A DNA stretch of 64,000 bases. It comes from Cordilura impudica (lineage: Eukaryota; Arthropoda; Insecta; Diptera; Scathophagidae). The notes under the pieces were generated by a model. The model made no database searches. It was not told where the DNA came from and was given only the letters and a program-made list of their open reading frames with translations. Positions within the stretch are counted from its first letter, which is position 1. Every line of letters begins with the position of its first letter. Both the position numbers and the translations under genes were made by a program. The stretch lies in contig OY821517.1 of assembly GCA_963682025.1 (NCBI GenBank), positions 104,596,505 to 104,660,504 of the forward strand. Reading direction: 5' to 3'. This document shows, one piece after another, positions 22,716 to 34,629 of this stretch.

Positions 22716-23893
22716 CGTCTACAAAAATACACATACATAGTTATGTTTAAATTAAGCTATTGTTTGCTGTTAGATGGCATGTGTGTTTGTAACTTAGCCG
22801 AGCATTTCCTGAAATTAGGTTCATAGTTGCGCGGTACGAATTAATTCCGTTAAATGCTCATTTGTGAGTTGTGAACGGTGCTTTGATTTTATAAACTTCA
22901 TTGTTGAAAAAAGTGACTCACAACAATATATTGTGCCGAATATGGACAGTAATCTGCTAGCAGCTTACCTTAAATTAGGGTATTTTGATGGTGATACTAG
23001 TTTCCAAAAGTCATTTGCAGATTGTGCTGATTTGTGATGCATTTTAAAACTGTGATTCTCTTGAAGTTCTAATAATTCCATTTCATTTAAAATATAATGA
23101 GGAATCGATAATCCATCGTTAACTACGTCAATCTCGAATGGATTTACAAGAAAGTTTAGAGAAATCTTTAAATTATTCAAATCATCAAATCGGAAGTGAA
23201 ATTCTTTTAATAATTCTCCTAATTTACTGTCGTATTCACTCAGTTTTATTTAATCAATTTTAGAGAGTCTTGTCTTCAGACGACGAAAGTGATTTGAATA
23301 TTTTTGCATTTAAATCGCGTTTAAAAACTGAATTTTTTTTTAATAAAACTTAGAACAGTTTGAAAAAGATCAGTAATAACTTTATCTTTGCCTTGTAATG
23401 CTAGGTTGAGGGATTGCAGATGCTGCATTATATCAGCTAAGAACATACAGTCAATAATCCACTCATCATCCATTAATTCAGGACAGTTTTTTTCTTTTTC
23501 TTTCAGAAAATTGCTGATAGGTTCCATTAAATCAACAAATCGGCTTAGAACATTATAGGTGGATAACCATCGCACTAGGCAGTAAAATGTTACATCTTGA
23601 GAATGACCTTCAACGTTCTCTTCTTCAAGAAAGTTCTTAAATTGGCGATGGGTTTTTGAATTCGTACGAATATAGTTAACGATTTGTAGCACAGTATTCA
23701 TTACGTCCTCGTATTTAAAAGATTTAGCAACTAAATGTTCACGATGCATAATGCAATGAAGTGGTAAAAATTCTGGTATTCTCGGATCCTTTTTTAACAG
23801 ACCTGTAAGGCCTACATTTTTTCCTAACATTACAGGTGTTTCGTCTGTTGTGTTGCTACAGTTATGTACCAAATTGTATCTGACAATATATTA
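22554..23893 (-). mobile_element. hAT relic (GTF2IRD2-type)
   Basis: The terminal repeat CAGGGGTGGCCAAGCTTCAC begins at 22554, typical of hAT elements of this type. The transposase relic reads away from it on the minus strand. The other TIR is not seen. The 11 bases TCAATATATAT occur both just before 22554 and at 23894-23904, which would fit a target duplication around a deleted end, but the word is low-complexity. A TTTA/poly-T run of about 45 bases lies at 22665-22711. Confidence 0.65.
22810..23872 (-). pseudogene. hAT transposase relic
   Basis: Middle part at 23872-23321: HCIMHREHLVAKSFKYEDV, VRWLSTYNVLSRF and IMQHLQSLNLALQGKDK, matching the hAT domain of GTF2IRD2/ZBED5-like proteins. After a frame break: LKISLNFLVNPFEIDVVNDG (about 23175-23110) and KSAQSANDFWKLVSPSKYP. 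After a stop at 22965, the C-terminal dimerisation block reads SIFGTIYCCESLFSTMKF and LTNEHLTELIRTA (about 22955-22830). The N-terminal zinc finger and first catalytic Asp are missing. At least three breaks; inactive, but the family identity is clear. Confidence 0.85.
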
Positions 23894-23904
23894 TCAATAT
23901 ATAT

Positions 23905-23957
23905 TAAGAGATAAGGTCTCTAAATGGTCTAGACCGACTTTAATTTTCTTACTTGTT
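23905..23957 (+). repeat. Repeat family I, end fragment
   Basis: TAAGAGATAAGGTCTCTAAA, TGGTCTAGACCGACTTTAAT, then TTTCTTACTTG: the last ~50 bases of family I with an internal deletion. It directly abuts the right edge of the hAT relic. Confidence 0.7.
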
Positions 23958-24746
23958 TTTAATTAACGTTCATGCTTTACAAATTGGGCGTTCTAAAAGA
24001 ATATTATAGGGGTACTTAAAACAGAAAATTAATTGTTCCAAAAGAATATAACAGAGTTATATCGAACCAGCTCTTATACAGTATACGGCAACATTCGAAT
24101 AACCACCCGCAGATCCGTAAGAATAAAGAGATAAGAAAAACTTCGAACATTAAAAGGTCATCGCCTCGACACAAAACAAAATATATAACATACTATGAAA
24201 ACTTAAATCTTTCGAAAATGCTCAAACAATAAAATTTATTGCTAAGTCTTTTTGTTTTTATGAATTTGTGTGAATAATGTTATAAAAATACATAAAATAC
24301 ATCAATATTTTCAATATGTCCGTCCGTCCATATAAATTAATACAGACAACACACCACACCACTACACGTATAGGAGAAGAGACATGAAAATTTGTGCTAC
24401 ATTTAACACCACAGCATAAACAAGAATAAACATGTCTAATGTTATTTATTCACGTGTCTGAATTGTATCGACGACGAAAATCGAAGGTATGTAATAAAGC
24501 ATTGTTTTCTTATTATATTTCTCTTCATAATATATATTTTTTTTTTTTTCATATATCGGAATTAAACCCCTGACATATGAAACAGGCAATCTAAGCAAAC
24601 ATTTGTATTTTATTAAATTTCAAAAAACATGTAATTTGACATCCATAAGAGTAATAACAACAACAATAAATCCAATTGGAAATGAAGATTGTTAATGAAA
24701 TTAAGCATTAATCATAATAAAAAGCAGCAAATATAAATAACGAGCT
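23958..24746. other. Unannotated AT-rich DNA
   Basis: No gene or recognisable element. Short CA-rich and CCGT bits only. Confidence 0.4.
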
Positions 24747-24910
24747 GCTGGTTGGGCGCTGCGAACTTAGGCTCCAATGAACAAATGCCCTAAAAAAATG
24801 AACAACAAAAAATTGGGGCATAAGTTCGTGATGGACAAAAGCCCCAAAACCTTAAAGAAGCCCCCCAAAAATGAACAAATGCCCCAATTTTTCAAAAAAC
24901 CAAATAAAAA

Positions 24911-25673
24911 ACAAGTAAGAAAATTATAGTCGGTCTAGACCGACTATACGATACCCTATACCATGCGTTTAGAAACGCTATCTCTTAGGCCCAACTAACT
25001 GGACATAGAAAATAAGCAAAAACCAAATTTGAGTGGGATTTTTATTAATTTTTTTGGCTGCAGATATGAAAAAGTTCATAGCGGATGATATATCTATATG
25101 GGGACTAGGTCCAAAAATGGACCGACCCTGATCATGTTTGGTAAAGTCTCTTGTATTTTGCAAAAATATATACAAACAAAATTTGAGAAGAATCAGTGCA
25201 ATATTTTTGTTTTTTAATAGATTTAAGTGAAGATCGGGAAGCAGCTCTATATGGGGACACAGGGATCATTTTTGGACTACTCATTAATGGATGTAATGAA
25301 CGCATACAAACCCAATTTGAGTAAGATCTATATGAGAATTTGGATCTTTATGTCGATTTCATAGGGGTAATTTGTATTGGGGCTAGGTCTGAACATTGAC
25401 CGATTCTCACCAATTTCAATAGCGTTCATCCCATGGCCGACAAAAGCTTACATACCAAATATCATCAAAATATATTCATATTTGCGACCTGCAGTTTGAT
25501 TACAAGGTTTACATGGACACACAGACGGACGGACGGACGGACGGACATTGTTAAATCAACTCAGAAAGTGATTCTGATTCGATCGGTATAATTAAAGATG
25601 GGTCTAGGTCAAATATTTTTGGTTGTTACAAACAGCAGCACAAAGTCATTATACCCAAACCACATAATGGTTT
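24911..25673 (-). repeat. Repeat family I, copy d
   Basis: Near full-length. Opens AACAAGTAAGAAAATTATAG, with the perfect 22-base palindrome ATAGTCGGTCT/AGACCGACTAT at 24926-24947, and ends ACCCAAACCACATAATGG. Nested in the 9-bp-TSD element, so younger than it. Confidence 0.85.
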
Positions 25674-25739
25674 TTTTTTCGCCAAATATCTATTCAAATG
25701 AAAATTTGCATACTGCTCTCAATATTTCTCCTACAATAA

Positions 25740-26000
25740 ACGCATTTAAATTCTGTATTCTTTTGCGGCAGCGTTATTTAGCTCGCAAACCCATAGCCTA
25801 TCTTGCAATGTTTCCAAAACTTTCATAGCATTTTTACGTTTTCTCTTATCCATGAAAATGTAAAATATCGGAATGATCTGCAAAAAATATGTTTTGCGGC
25901 AACGACAACTGACCGGCGCGGGTGTGCCTGCCAAACCCGTGCAGAAGCGGGGCGCGACGTAGTTAATTTTTGGAGTATTTTTGTTCATCAGTCTTGCAAA
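25740..26000 (-). other. GC-richer segment inside the 1.4-kb element
   Basis: A minus frame (25746-26030) reads MDKRKRKNAMKVLETLQDRL then WVCELNNAAAKEYRI, preceded by a GC-rich part with PVSCRCR. The composition is unlike the AT-rich neighbours. It might be a captured host exon, as in Pack-type elements, but I cannot name it and it may simply be the element's own sequence. Confidence 0.3.
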
Positions 26001-26172
26001 AAATAAAAAAAAAATTAATTTAGGCCCCAAACTTAAAAATTAAAAATGAAAAAATGTCCCAAAATATTTAAAATTGGAATAAAAAATGAACTTGTGCCCC
26101 AAAAACCATAAAAATTGGGGAATAAGTTCTTTTTTTTTTTTTGGGCCCAAGTTCGCAGCGCCCGCTGGTTGG

Positions 26173-26690
26173 CATAACATGTAAAATAATATTTTATTTT
26201 TCAATTTCAAGGAAAATTTTATAGTTTAAATTTGTGCTTACTCATCGCAATGTTTTCTTCTTTTTTTTCAAAATCAAGGTCTAAATGTAGATATTTTTCT
26301 TAGTTAAAAATCTAAGCTTAATTGTGGACCTTTTACTCAAAGACTAGGTTCCCTCGTAGAACATTTCATAGTTAAGAACTTATCATGATTTTTTTACAAA
26401 CAAAATCAACTCTTCATCGTGGATCTTTTTAGAGTCGAAATGAAAGCTTTCTCAAGAATCTTCTTAATAGGAAAAAAATCATTATCCTTTATATTTAAAT
26501 GAAAGTCTACACGAGGATCTTTAAATCTTTTAAGGGTGGAATTTTGTACAAAAAAAAAAATTACTTTTAGGTATCAAAAGGCAGCCTTAATCGCAGATCA
26601 TCAAAAAGATAAAAACTTGATTTTGCATAGATCTTTAAATAAACAATTATCATGGGCATCTTCAAAATTATTTATTGGTGTATCATAACT
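26173..26690. other. Unannotated, weak internal repetition
   Basis: Loosely repeated 'gtggatctttt-a' phrases at about 26322, 26419, 26515 and 26630 suggest an old ~90-base tandem array or the 3' region of the adjacent Harbinger element. No gene. Confidence 0.35.
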
Positions 26691-26695
26691 TTCAA

Positions 26696-27783
26696 TCAAA
26701 CTTTGATATGCCATACAAATATTGTGTAAACGTTGACGATTTTGGTTGCCTTAAAAGGCCGATAATAGAGTTGGCGAGCATCTAACAAACAACGGAAACG
26801 ATTTTTAATCACACCAATCGTCCTTTCAACTATAGTTTTTGCCTTAGAATGTTTACTGTTGAAAATTGCTTCACCACTTCTTTCCACAGCAGACCGATAA
26901 GGCGTCATTAAGTAGGGCTCAAGGAGATAACCAGCATCACCAAAATCAAAATTTGTTTTATTTTAAACCAAATTTTATAACAAATTTTAATGTTACCTAA
27001 AAGCCATGAATTCCTCTCACTACACACAGAAAACAGATTCATTGTGGCTACTGAATTGATTACCAACCGAATTGCGTTAATGCTAATAACTGATTTTCGG
27101 GTTCACGATGATTACAATTCTATTGCTTTAACAGTAAATATTTTATCATAATAGAAAATTTGCAGATGATATTAAATTTCTTTTGATACAATCGAAAATA
27201 CAGTTGTTTCACTTCAGACCAATTCGGTTGGCAAATATTTTTTCTGTGTGTAGCATCGTAGCGTTGACGTAAAACTTGTCTTGCTGTACTAATGTTCCAA
27301 ATAAGAGAATCATGATTTTTATTCGGTCTTCTCTTCTTCTGTCATTTCAAAATTAATAAAAAGTGGGCAGATGACTCTTTCCAATACATCGAGTGTCTCC
27401 TATAAAATTATAGACACGGTGGGTTGTGACAACCATAGACTGAAATAAATCCCAACACTTAATTGGTAAGAGCCTTGTGCCAAGAATCGCAATGTTATTG
27501 CCAGCTTTAATGTATTGCATATGAATGTGGATATTAATCCAGTCTTCATTGAAGGCTCTATTTTTTCCAAAACTAAGTTAAATGCCGTTTTATTCACTCG
27601 GAAATATTCAACAAATCTGTAGTAATCAATAATATTTTAACACTTTTCCGACTTAATCACAAGTTCATAGCTAACTTGTTATACGGTAAATTGAAAATGT
27701 CTGACCTTTGCCTTACTACCTTTCTTGCAAGCCTAAAGCATTGCTTGCTTTTCTCATCATAGGAACTTTCACTCGAATCCGAC
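26696..27783 (-). pseudogene. PIF/Harbinger transposase relic
   Basis: Opens MSDSSESSYDEKSKQCFRLA at 27783. Then comes FRVNKTAFNLVLEKIEPS (about 27605-27550), LAITLRFLAQGSYQLSVG and LSQPTVSIIL, a DSLIWNISTARQVLRQRYDA block (about 27315-27255), GDAGYLLEPYLMTPYRS near 26940-26890, and HSKAKTIVERTIGVIKNRFR, CLLDARQLYY to 26696. This order is that of DDE_4/Harbinger nucleases; the GD-GY Asp and the ERT-G--K-RF Glu are both present. It has several stops and frameshifts and is interrupted by a MITE at 27023-27250. No SANT/Myb partner ORF is visible nearby. Confidence 0.85.
27023..27250. mobile_element. 228-bp MITE flanked by TA
   Basis: Ends CACACAGAAAAC and TTTTTTCTGTGTG are inverted, each with TA immediately outside (27021-27022 and 27251-27252). 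Inner inverted bits include ACCAACCGAATTG and CCAATTCGGTTGG. TA duplication suggests mobilisation by a Tc1/mariner-type enzyme. It sits inside the Harbinger ORF, just after its RYDAT block. Confidence 0.8.
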
Positions 27784-29685
27784 ATAAAAAACATGAAAAT
27801 TGAATTTAAAATAAAAAAAAATTAAACTGCTGTCAAATGCTTGTATTTACATAGGGATGACATTTATTTCTTTTAAATTATCGATAAAACATCGACATCA
27901 ACACAACACTTTTACATAATACCAATTTAGCGTCGAGGTGATGTCGACGTCGACTCAATGTAATAACGATTTCAAAGTGACGACGACGACAGCGACTTAC
28001 ATAACAATATTTTTTTTTTAACTGAAATTGTGTTAACAGATATTGTAATAAATATTTGGTTAAATTAATTCAAATAAAATTTGTATTGTAAAATTTTGTT
28101 CGGTATGAATCAAATACTATTGTAAATACCAACAAAAGAAGAAAAAAATGGTTAAATTATTATCTTACTTTTTAAAAATAAAATTAAAGAGATAACTCGG
28201 TTATGTGACAAGTTATAAAATATTTCTAAATTATTTGCAAAAATAGATTATGTTTGATTTGTGTTCATGAAATAGCTGTTGATATGGACTTGAAGATGTA
28301 ATTGAGTAGACCTGGTACGAAGTTTTTGTGGGACATTTTCGATTATATTTTTAAGAAAAAGAAGAGTACCAATCAAAACCTTATCGTGAGTTCTTTCGAC
28401 ATTTTTGGACTTATTGATCCGATCTTGTATAACAAAAATCTAGCCTTAGTCTTGGATGATTTAATAATCCTGAAGAATTATTTTTTTTCATAAGCTAGGC
28501 ATACTCCCCTATAATTGTGTATTCCTTAGAGGTTATTGTCTGCTAAAAATCTCAACTTGATATTCGACCATTCCTGGAAGCTTTTGTAACGTTAAACCAT
28601 TTTGGGAAGTTCTTTGTCTCATATTTTCATTGTGAAGTTTTAATAGATTTCTCAGAATATTGTTATTACCAGCTGTCATATCCATGACATCTCATTCATA
28701 TCTATGACAGCTTGTGAGCCATCGATATGACTCGAGGAGACATGCCAGAATTGACGTTGCCATTTAGAATGTATCATTTCCAAATTGGTGTTTTATACAT
28801 CATAAGTGGAAATAACAAAAAAAAAGCGACTGAATTGAAAGAACAGCAAACTCGAAAACCATTTATTGGACACCTTTGAAGATGGCATATTACTTCGGTT
28901 ACACCGGGTGTAATATAATGTCTGGCTGGGCTAACAAAAAGTAAATAATCGAAGATTATTTGGGGAGGAAACATACCTACTATAATTGAATGCTTATACG
29001 AGTATTTGTATTGTTTTCGCTTAGCAAGTGTTTTTGTTTTATTTTTGGAAACTTAATGTTCGCGCCTTAATAGAGGATGTAAAAGAAAAGCAAAGAGAAC
29101 TTAAGTATTTGTACAAAAAAATCCATAAAAATTTTCTGGGAATTGTTTTTTTTTTACTCTTCATACAGCCTTTGCAGATATTTTTGGGTTTTTTGTCGTG
29201 CGATGTTCTTGTTGCTATTGTCATTTTCTTCAATCGTAATATTGGTGAAATAATGTGTACTTATTCCTTTCCGTTGGTTTATTTTTTTTCCAAAGTTTTT
29301 CCGTTAACAAATTTTTTTTTTTTTTACACCTTTCTTTTTGTTTTCGACGATAGTCATTTTCTTGTTGTTAAGAAGATATTGCCATTATAATAAATATTTA
29401 ATATATTGTTCTTCATCTTTTATTTTTTCTTAAGCCAGAAAATTTGCACTTAAAAAAAGATGAGAACTACTAAATAAAGCAATTTTCGTATTGAATATTG
29501 AAGCAAATAAATAAATATAAGATAAAATACTTTATTCGTTTATGGGATGGCTGGGTAATTTTAAGCTTTTTCCGGTAAATTTAAAAAATAATAGTCTAAC
29601 TAAGATGGCGGTTGTAAAATTTGGGTGAAAGCTTAATTAAAATCTGGACCTCTTACTTAATTAGTTTCTGGAATATGGCCGCTTA
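27784..29685. other. Unannotated AT-rich DNA
   Basis: No recognised gene. 27840-28015 holds GTCGACGTCGAC-type palindromic words and may be the 5' end of the Harbinger element. A small hairpin, AGCTGTCATA with TATGACAGCT, spans about 28673-28712. Frames on both strands at 29028-29390 are T-rich/A-rich complements with no motif. Confidence 0.4.
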
Positions 29686-29689
29686 AAAG

Positions 29690-30160
29690 TCAATGCAGGT
29701 TTGGAAACGTACAAAGTCCAAAGTGTTCCAGACAGGCACGGAAATTGAAGTCATGTTATATAGAAAAATACTCCTGTTGCATAATAGACTACGAAACTTA
29801 TGTATTTGCAGATTTTTCGCAGCTTCAGGGTCAAAATTTTTGTGTTGCAAACATCTTAATGAATTTCCAAAAAAAAAAAGTGCCTGGTATAGCAAGCAAT
29901 ATGCAGCTGCGGCAAAAGAAGTTCTTTGTTACAACGGGCTCTATAAATAACGAAATTTATATTAAGGAGCGTTTGCAAAGAAGACCACTTCCTTTCATAG
30001 ACCAACACGATGTGTCCACATATTTATGGCCCAATATGGCATTCTGTCACTACGGTAGGAAAGCTCTTAAGTGATGCAAAAACAATAACGTGGTTTTTGT
30101 ACCAAGAGAGGAAATACTACAAACATGAGCTTAGGGCAGTGGACATATATATGGGGCTCT
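29690..30160 (+). pseudogene. Tc1/mariner (DD37-type) transposase relic
   Basis: LETYKVQSVPDRHGN (about 29700), IDYETYVFADFSQLQGQNFC (about 29790-29850), TGSINNEIYIKERLQRRPLP (about 29937-29996), STYLWPNMAFCHYGRKALK (about 30020-30075), NNNVVFVPREE and ELRAVDIYM (about 30130-30155) align in order with the relics at 8362 and 54450. The usual WPD is WPN here, so the second catalytic Asp is lost. One or two frameshifts and a stop after RKALK. The N-terminal DNA-binding part is absent. Confidence 0.7.
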
Positions 30161-30729
30161 TAACATTTTTTTACGACTGCTACAAGTAGGAACTTCAAAA
30201 CCCAATGGTGTCCCTTAAACTTAATGAAAAAGTTGGAAAAAATATACGTGTTAATTTCGGTTGCTGTCGCTTCATAAATATACTCTTAACACATTGAAAT
30301 TTTGCAATTTCAGTTGTTCCATATACATATTATTTAAAAAAAAAAAAAAACTGTTTAAGCTTTAGTAACAAACTTTAGTAATTTTAGACTGCGGTGCATT
30401 GTTAAAAACACAATTTTGTTTTTACTCAAACTGGCCAGTGATTATATAAGGTTTTTAGGATTTTTTTTTATGACAACATGTGTTATGACACATGTCAACA
30501 ATAATGTCAACTCCATTTTCTTATATTAGCATGATTGTAAATTAAACAGAACAGGAATATTGGTTAAGGGAAAAAGTTATGTCAAAAATATCGTAAAAAA
30601 AATATTGTTAAAACGAATGATAATGGATATAAAAAAAGTTAAAAAAAATCTTGTATAAAACAATGATTTAAAAGTAGGTATATGTTTCCTACGATTATTG
30701 TATTTCGTAACGTTTTATAAGCGTGAATG

Positions 30730-30768
<39 letters not shown>

Positions 30769-31328
30769 ATTCGGGAAAAACAAAAAATTTTCAAGCACTA
30801 ATTCTTTATTTTTCCACACATATATTGGTATAAGTAAAAGAAAAAGAAAAAGGCGAATCAAAAAATATTATAGACAAACATGACCAAGCCAAACTTGTCG
30901 CCATATGAGGACAACCTCTTCATAACTCGACATCTAGTATCCAAAGCGCTAAATTCTTTGTTAATACAAAGTAGATATCTGAAAAATGTTATGCAAATAA
31001 CGATCGGCAAATCAAACAATGGAAAAAATGGAAAAAACTAAATTCGCGCTGTCATCAAACACTTCTACTTGTAGGGCGAAACATTTAATGAAATCACAGA
31101 TGAGTTACATGAAGTCCATGACACATCTGCACCAGCGTTTAAGACTATTAAGACGTATATCCACATAAGATGAAGACTAAATTTATCATTATTCATCATT
31201 AAGCAAAAAAAAATTTTTTTTTTGCAGTTTCTATGGCAAAATAACACGAGTTGATGTTCAAACTGTTGTTGCTGTTCTTCAGTTTTGGCGACCAGCAATT
31301 TATTTCTATTTTCAAATTTAAAGAAATT
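30161..31328. other. Unannotated AT-rich DNA with poly-T
   Basis: A ~37-base poly-T run lies at about 30731-30767. No gene; the Gln-containing minus frame at 31065-31298 has no motif. Confidence 0.4.
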
Positions 31329-32895
31329 ACTTTTTTTTTATATTAACCAACACTCAGGGGATGCCCCCTACAAATGCAGTGCATTGTGTTGATTTTAGGA
31401 AAATAGGTTATGGGAAGGAGGAAAGAGGGAGTAGTGTTTGTGGATATTTGACTTAAATTTTATTAGATTATAACTGTCAGGAAAGACCTCTGCGGGGAGT
31501 TTATTCCACATACGTCTAGTTCGACTGATAAACGAATTCTCTCTGTAATGCGTTGTGCGGTCAACTGGACAATAGACTACAAACGGATGTGATCTACTAG
31601 AGAAGCGGGTAGAGCGAACCGAAACTCGGGTACTTGGAATAAGTTCGCTAATCTCAGAAGAACCATGGTAATAACATGGTAATTCCCATGGTAATATCTA
31701 TAGAACAGTGCTACACAACCCACATACCGACGTTGTTCCAATGAATCAATAGTGTTGGATACCCCACTGTCATTAATGAGCGCCAACGCCCTCCTTTGCA
31801 CACGGTCCAGTAGCTCCAAAATAATATTTGAACCTCCTGGCCATATAAGGGAGTTGTACTCCATTTTCGGACGGATGTAAGTGGTATAGATTTTAAGGAG
31901 ATCAGAAGGAGTGAAGTAATTTCTACACCGTTTTAGAAAACCAAGACACTTGAATGATTCTTTCGACACTTGAAAAACATGCTCGTTCCAACGAACATCA
32001 CATTGAATTCTCATACATCAAGAGTATCCGATTCCTCAATACCTATACCATTGTTGATTCCATGGCCCTATGGGTCAACATACAGCCTTGATTCGCTTTA
32101 CCCCACTCGGAGATTGATAACAGGTCATGATTGACTGTGTCATTCATTGTCTGCCTTTTGTCCCCAACCTCCAAGAGGCTTGGCCTACAATTAAAGGAAA
32201 ATGAATGACAAATGCTGCTGTCATCTGCGAAAGAGTAAATAGAATTAAAAGTTTGGCCAAGAAGGTCGTTCAGAAAGATATAGAAAGAGAAGGCGAAAGA
32301 ACGGAACCTTGGGGTACCCCTGAATTAAGCTGAAACTCATTAGATGAGACTCTATCAATAACAACGCGTATTGTTCGGTCTCTGAGAAAACTCGATATAA
32401 ATCGAGAGAAGTCATTACCGACCCCAAATGCAATAAGCTTTGATATCAATGTACCGTACAACACACGATCGGATGCTTTGGAAATATCCAGAGCAACCAC
32501 TTTACTTCGCCAAAATTGCGAATGGACCGACTCCAGCGCTCAGAAAGTAGAACTAACAGGTCTCCCGTGGAACGATTTCTACGGAAGCCATACTGTCGAT
32601 CATTAATTGAATTGGCCTCTAAGTAGTTCACAAGATGGAAATTGATCATGCTCTCCATCACCTTTGAGAGCGCAGAGCAGATTGCAATTGCAAGGTAATT
32701 TTCAGGGTTATTAGCCCCACCCTTTTTATGGATTGGATGGACATTAGCAATTTTCCAGCAAGAGGGAAAGACTCCCGCACGGTACGAAAGGCTGAAAAGG
32801 TTGGCCAATGGACTGGCTAGCGTCGAAGAGCACTGTTTCAGCACCAGTGCTGGTAAACCATCCGGAGAAAAAATATTCGAGTCATGTCTTTAACG
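31329..32895 (-). pseudogene. CR1/Jockey-like non-LTR retrotransposon, 5'-truncated
   Basis: RT blocks read leftward from 32895: FSPDGLPALVLKQCSS, LSYRAGVFPSCWKIANVHPI (about 32790), RQYGFRRNRSTGDLLV (about 32600), VALDISKASDRVLYG (about 32490; first Asp kept), GVPQGSVLSPSL (about 32310), the catalytic YSFADDSS (about 32235), then LDRVQRRALALINDSG (about 31810) and SRTRRMWNKLPAEVFPDSY (about 31530-31470), ending near 31400. An A-run on the minus strand at about 31331-31340 is a plausible poly(A) tail. About three frameshifts or stops separate the blocks. No endonuclease domain remains, as expected for a 5'-truncated insertion. Confidence 0.85.
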
Positions 32896-33004
32896 GAAGC
32901 CTATTTTGAGGACCTTTCACGATCTTGCGGTGTACTTCAAAAAGCTGAAGAAGAGCTAGATTAACTGTATTGAGCAAAAAGGAGACTACGTTGCAAAATA
33001 AAAT

Positions 33005-34025
33005 AAGTAAAAGGGTTACATTCGGCTGTGCCGAATCTTTGACACCATCCGCCCATGTTGTCAACACTAAGAGACAAAAAAGTCTAGATTTCCCATTATA
33101 ATGGCTAGATTTTTTACAATGATTCTTAAAATTTATAAGATTACTAGCTGAGTCCGGTCCGCGTTGCTGGCCCGAAGAAAACATCTGGATTTTATATTGC
33201 ATCTAAATTTTAATACCGAGTGTCGGGCAAAAGTAAAGCACGATTTAATAATATTATGAATATGACTGAAAAAAAATATACGTTTTCTTGAATATTTTAA
33301 CACCAGCGCCACCTACAGGTGAAAAACTTTGTCAGCAACTTTAGTTTTATGTACATAATATATATTTTTTGGGAAAATCTCGACCCCAGCGCCACCTATC
33401 GGGTACAAAAAAAGGTTATGCAAATCGGAGAACCAAAGGAACATATGGTATGAATACGAAGTCGCTAGCATTAGTGGTTCAACAGTTATTAGAGTACCAA
33501 CATACGCACCAACGTTTTTATATATTAAGATTAACGAAAATTTTAGTAATTTTCAAGCATTTTTAATTGAAAGCAATTATTCAATGCAATCAGCATAAAT
33601 GCTAATACATACAATAACATTTAACCATCGCGTTATTCGCTTATCGATAAACCATTCGTTCACATGCAGAAAAAGAAAAAATTAGCTAACAAAAATGTGT
33701 ATGCGTCGTTGATACACATCTGTATGCACATGTTCTGTTAAGTATAAAAATGTTTCCATATTTTAAGTTTTTTAATAGAAAATTTATCGGACTACCTCCT
33801 CGAAATAATGACAAACAATACAATTCTAATTTTACCCATTATTTACCCGTTATTTCAACAAACAGACAGACAAGCGGGCAGATGTACATTGCTATATCGA
33901 CTCCAGTTGTTATAAGAGCCAATAATATATTTTTCTGAGGTCACACATAAATTTTTCGAAGCGTAAAGAATGGTATGACAACCTGATATATACCGTCTGC
34001 ACAGTGTTGGTGGGGGTATACAAGA
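33005..34025. repeat. Repeat family II, copy a
   Basis: Starts with a hairpin ATTCGGCTGTGCCGAAT, TTTGACACC, and shares 'tagatttcccattataatgg' and 'cctcgaaataatgacaaa' blocks with 52155-52720 and 63058-63245. A CAGCGCCACCTA word occurs twice (about 33302 and 33393). The open frames here are not genes. Confidence 0.65.
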
Positions 34026-34353
34026 ATTGACCCAAAGAGGTGTGTTTTTCAATGTCTTTGTAAAGACTTATTGACTCCCCCTCGTACAAATATCACAACT
34101 AAGAGCTGCAAGTACTCTATAAACAAAGACACTTGGCGAATATCGTCTTTCGTTTCTCGAGTTGCTATACCCTATATAGCGATGCCCATCTGTCCAACTG
34201 AGAATATTTTCATTAGGTGGATATTCAGAATTAGGTAAATCGAGTACCATTGTGCCAAGATATGGCCTAAGATATGGAGACACCCCTAAAAAATGTTAAA
34301 AATTCAGTGTATTTGTTATAATTTAGTATTAAGTTTATCAAATTGTTTAATGT

Positions 34354-34629
34354 TTAGACTTCTTTGGGGCGTTCAACAGCCAAGGCCGCAGACTTGTTTG
34401 GGGTGTTAATCAGCCAGGGCTTTGTGCTTAGAAATAACATTGACCAAGTTTTTCGATTGATTTTAGTTAAATTTACATTAATATTCTCTGGTCCATTACA
34501 GAGTCTGTTGCAAGTTAGTTGCTCTTTTTCTACATCTACATCTACGGAACGAACAGTCACGGTTTTTGAGGCTTCTGCTAAAAACATTTCACGCTTACTT
34601 GCAACTTTTTTCTTATATGATATTTGCAA
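34354..34629 (-). CDS. Unidentified ORF, possible exon or relic
   Basis: A 91-codon frame reading KREMFLAEASKTVTVRSVDV, DVEKEQLTCNRLC and INRKTWSMLFLSTKPW. The composition is more protein-like than the AT-driven frames around it, and the opposite strand is open too over this stretch. I do not recognise it and see no clear splice sites. It could be an exon, a decayed element ORF or chance. Confidence 0.2.
   Translation of the reverse strand: MQISYKKKVASKREMFLAEASKTVTVRSVDVDVEKEQLTCNRLCNGPENINVNLTKINRKTWSMLFLSTKPWLINTPNKSAALAVERPKEV

Larger units (their letters stand above)
24756..26163. mobile_element. 1.4-kb element with 9-bp target duplication
   Basis: Ends GCGCTGCGAACTTAGG and the inverse AAGTTCGCAGCGCCC are flanked by the same 9 bases, GCTGGTTGG, at 24747-24755 and 26164-26172. 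A 9-base duplication fits Mutator-like elements (inference). Just inside each end are repeats of 'gaacaaatgccccaa' and its complement, so the terminal inverted zone is ~150 bases. Inside are family I copy d and a GC-richer segment (25740-26000). No transposase. Confidence 0.75.

Noticed and set aside
29028..29390. 120-codon hydrophobic plus frame resembling a membrane protein
   Set aside because: T-rich DNA gives Phe/Leu runs by itself; its complement is also open, with Lys-rich sequence.
32882..33202. 106-codon minus frame upstream of the RT relic
   Set aside because: Spans the junction of the retrotransposon remnant and repeat family II; no domain.
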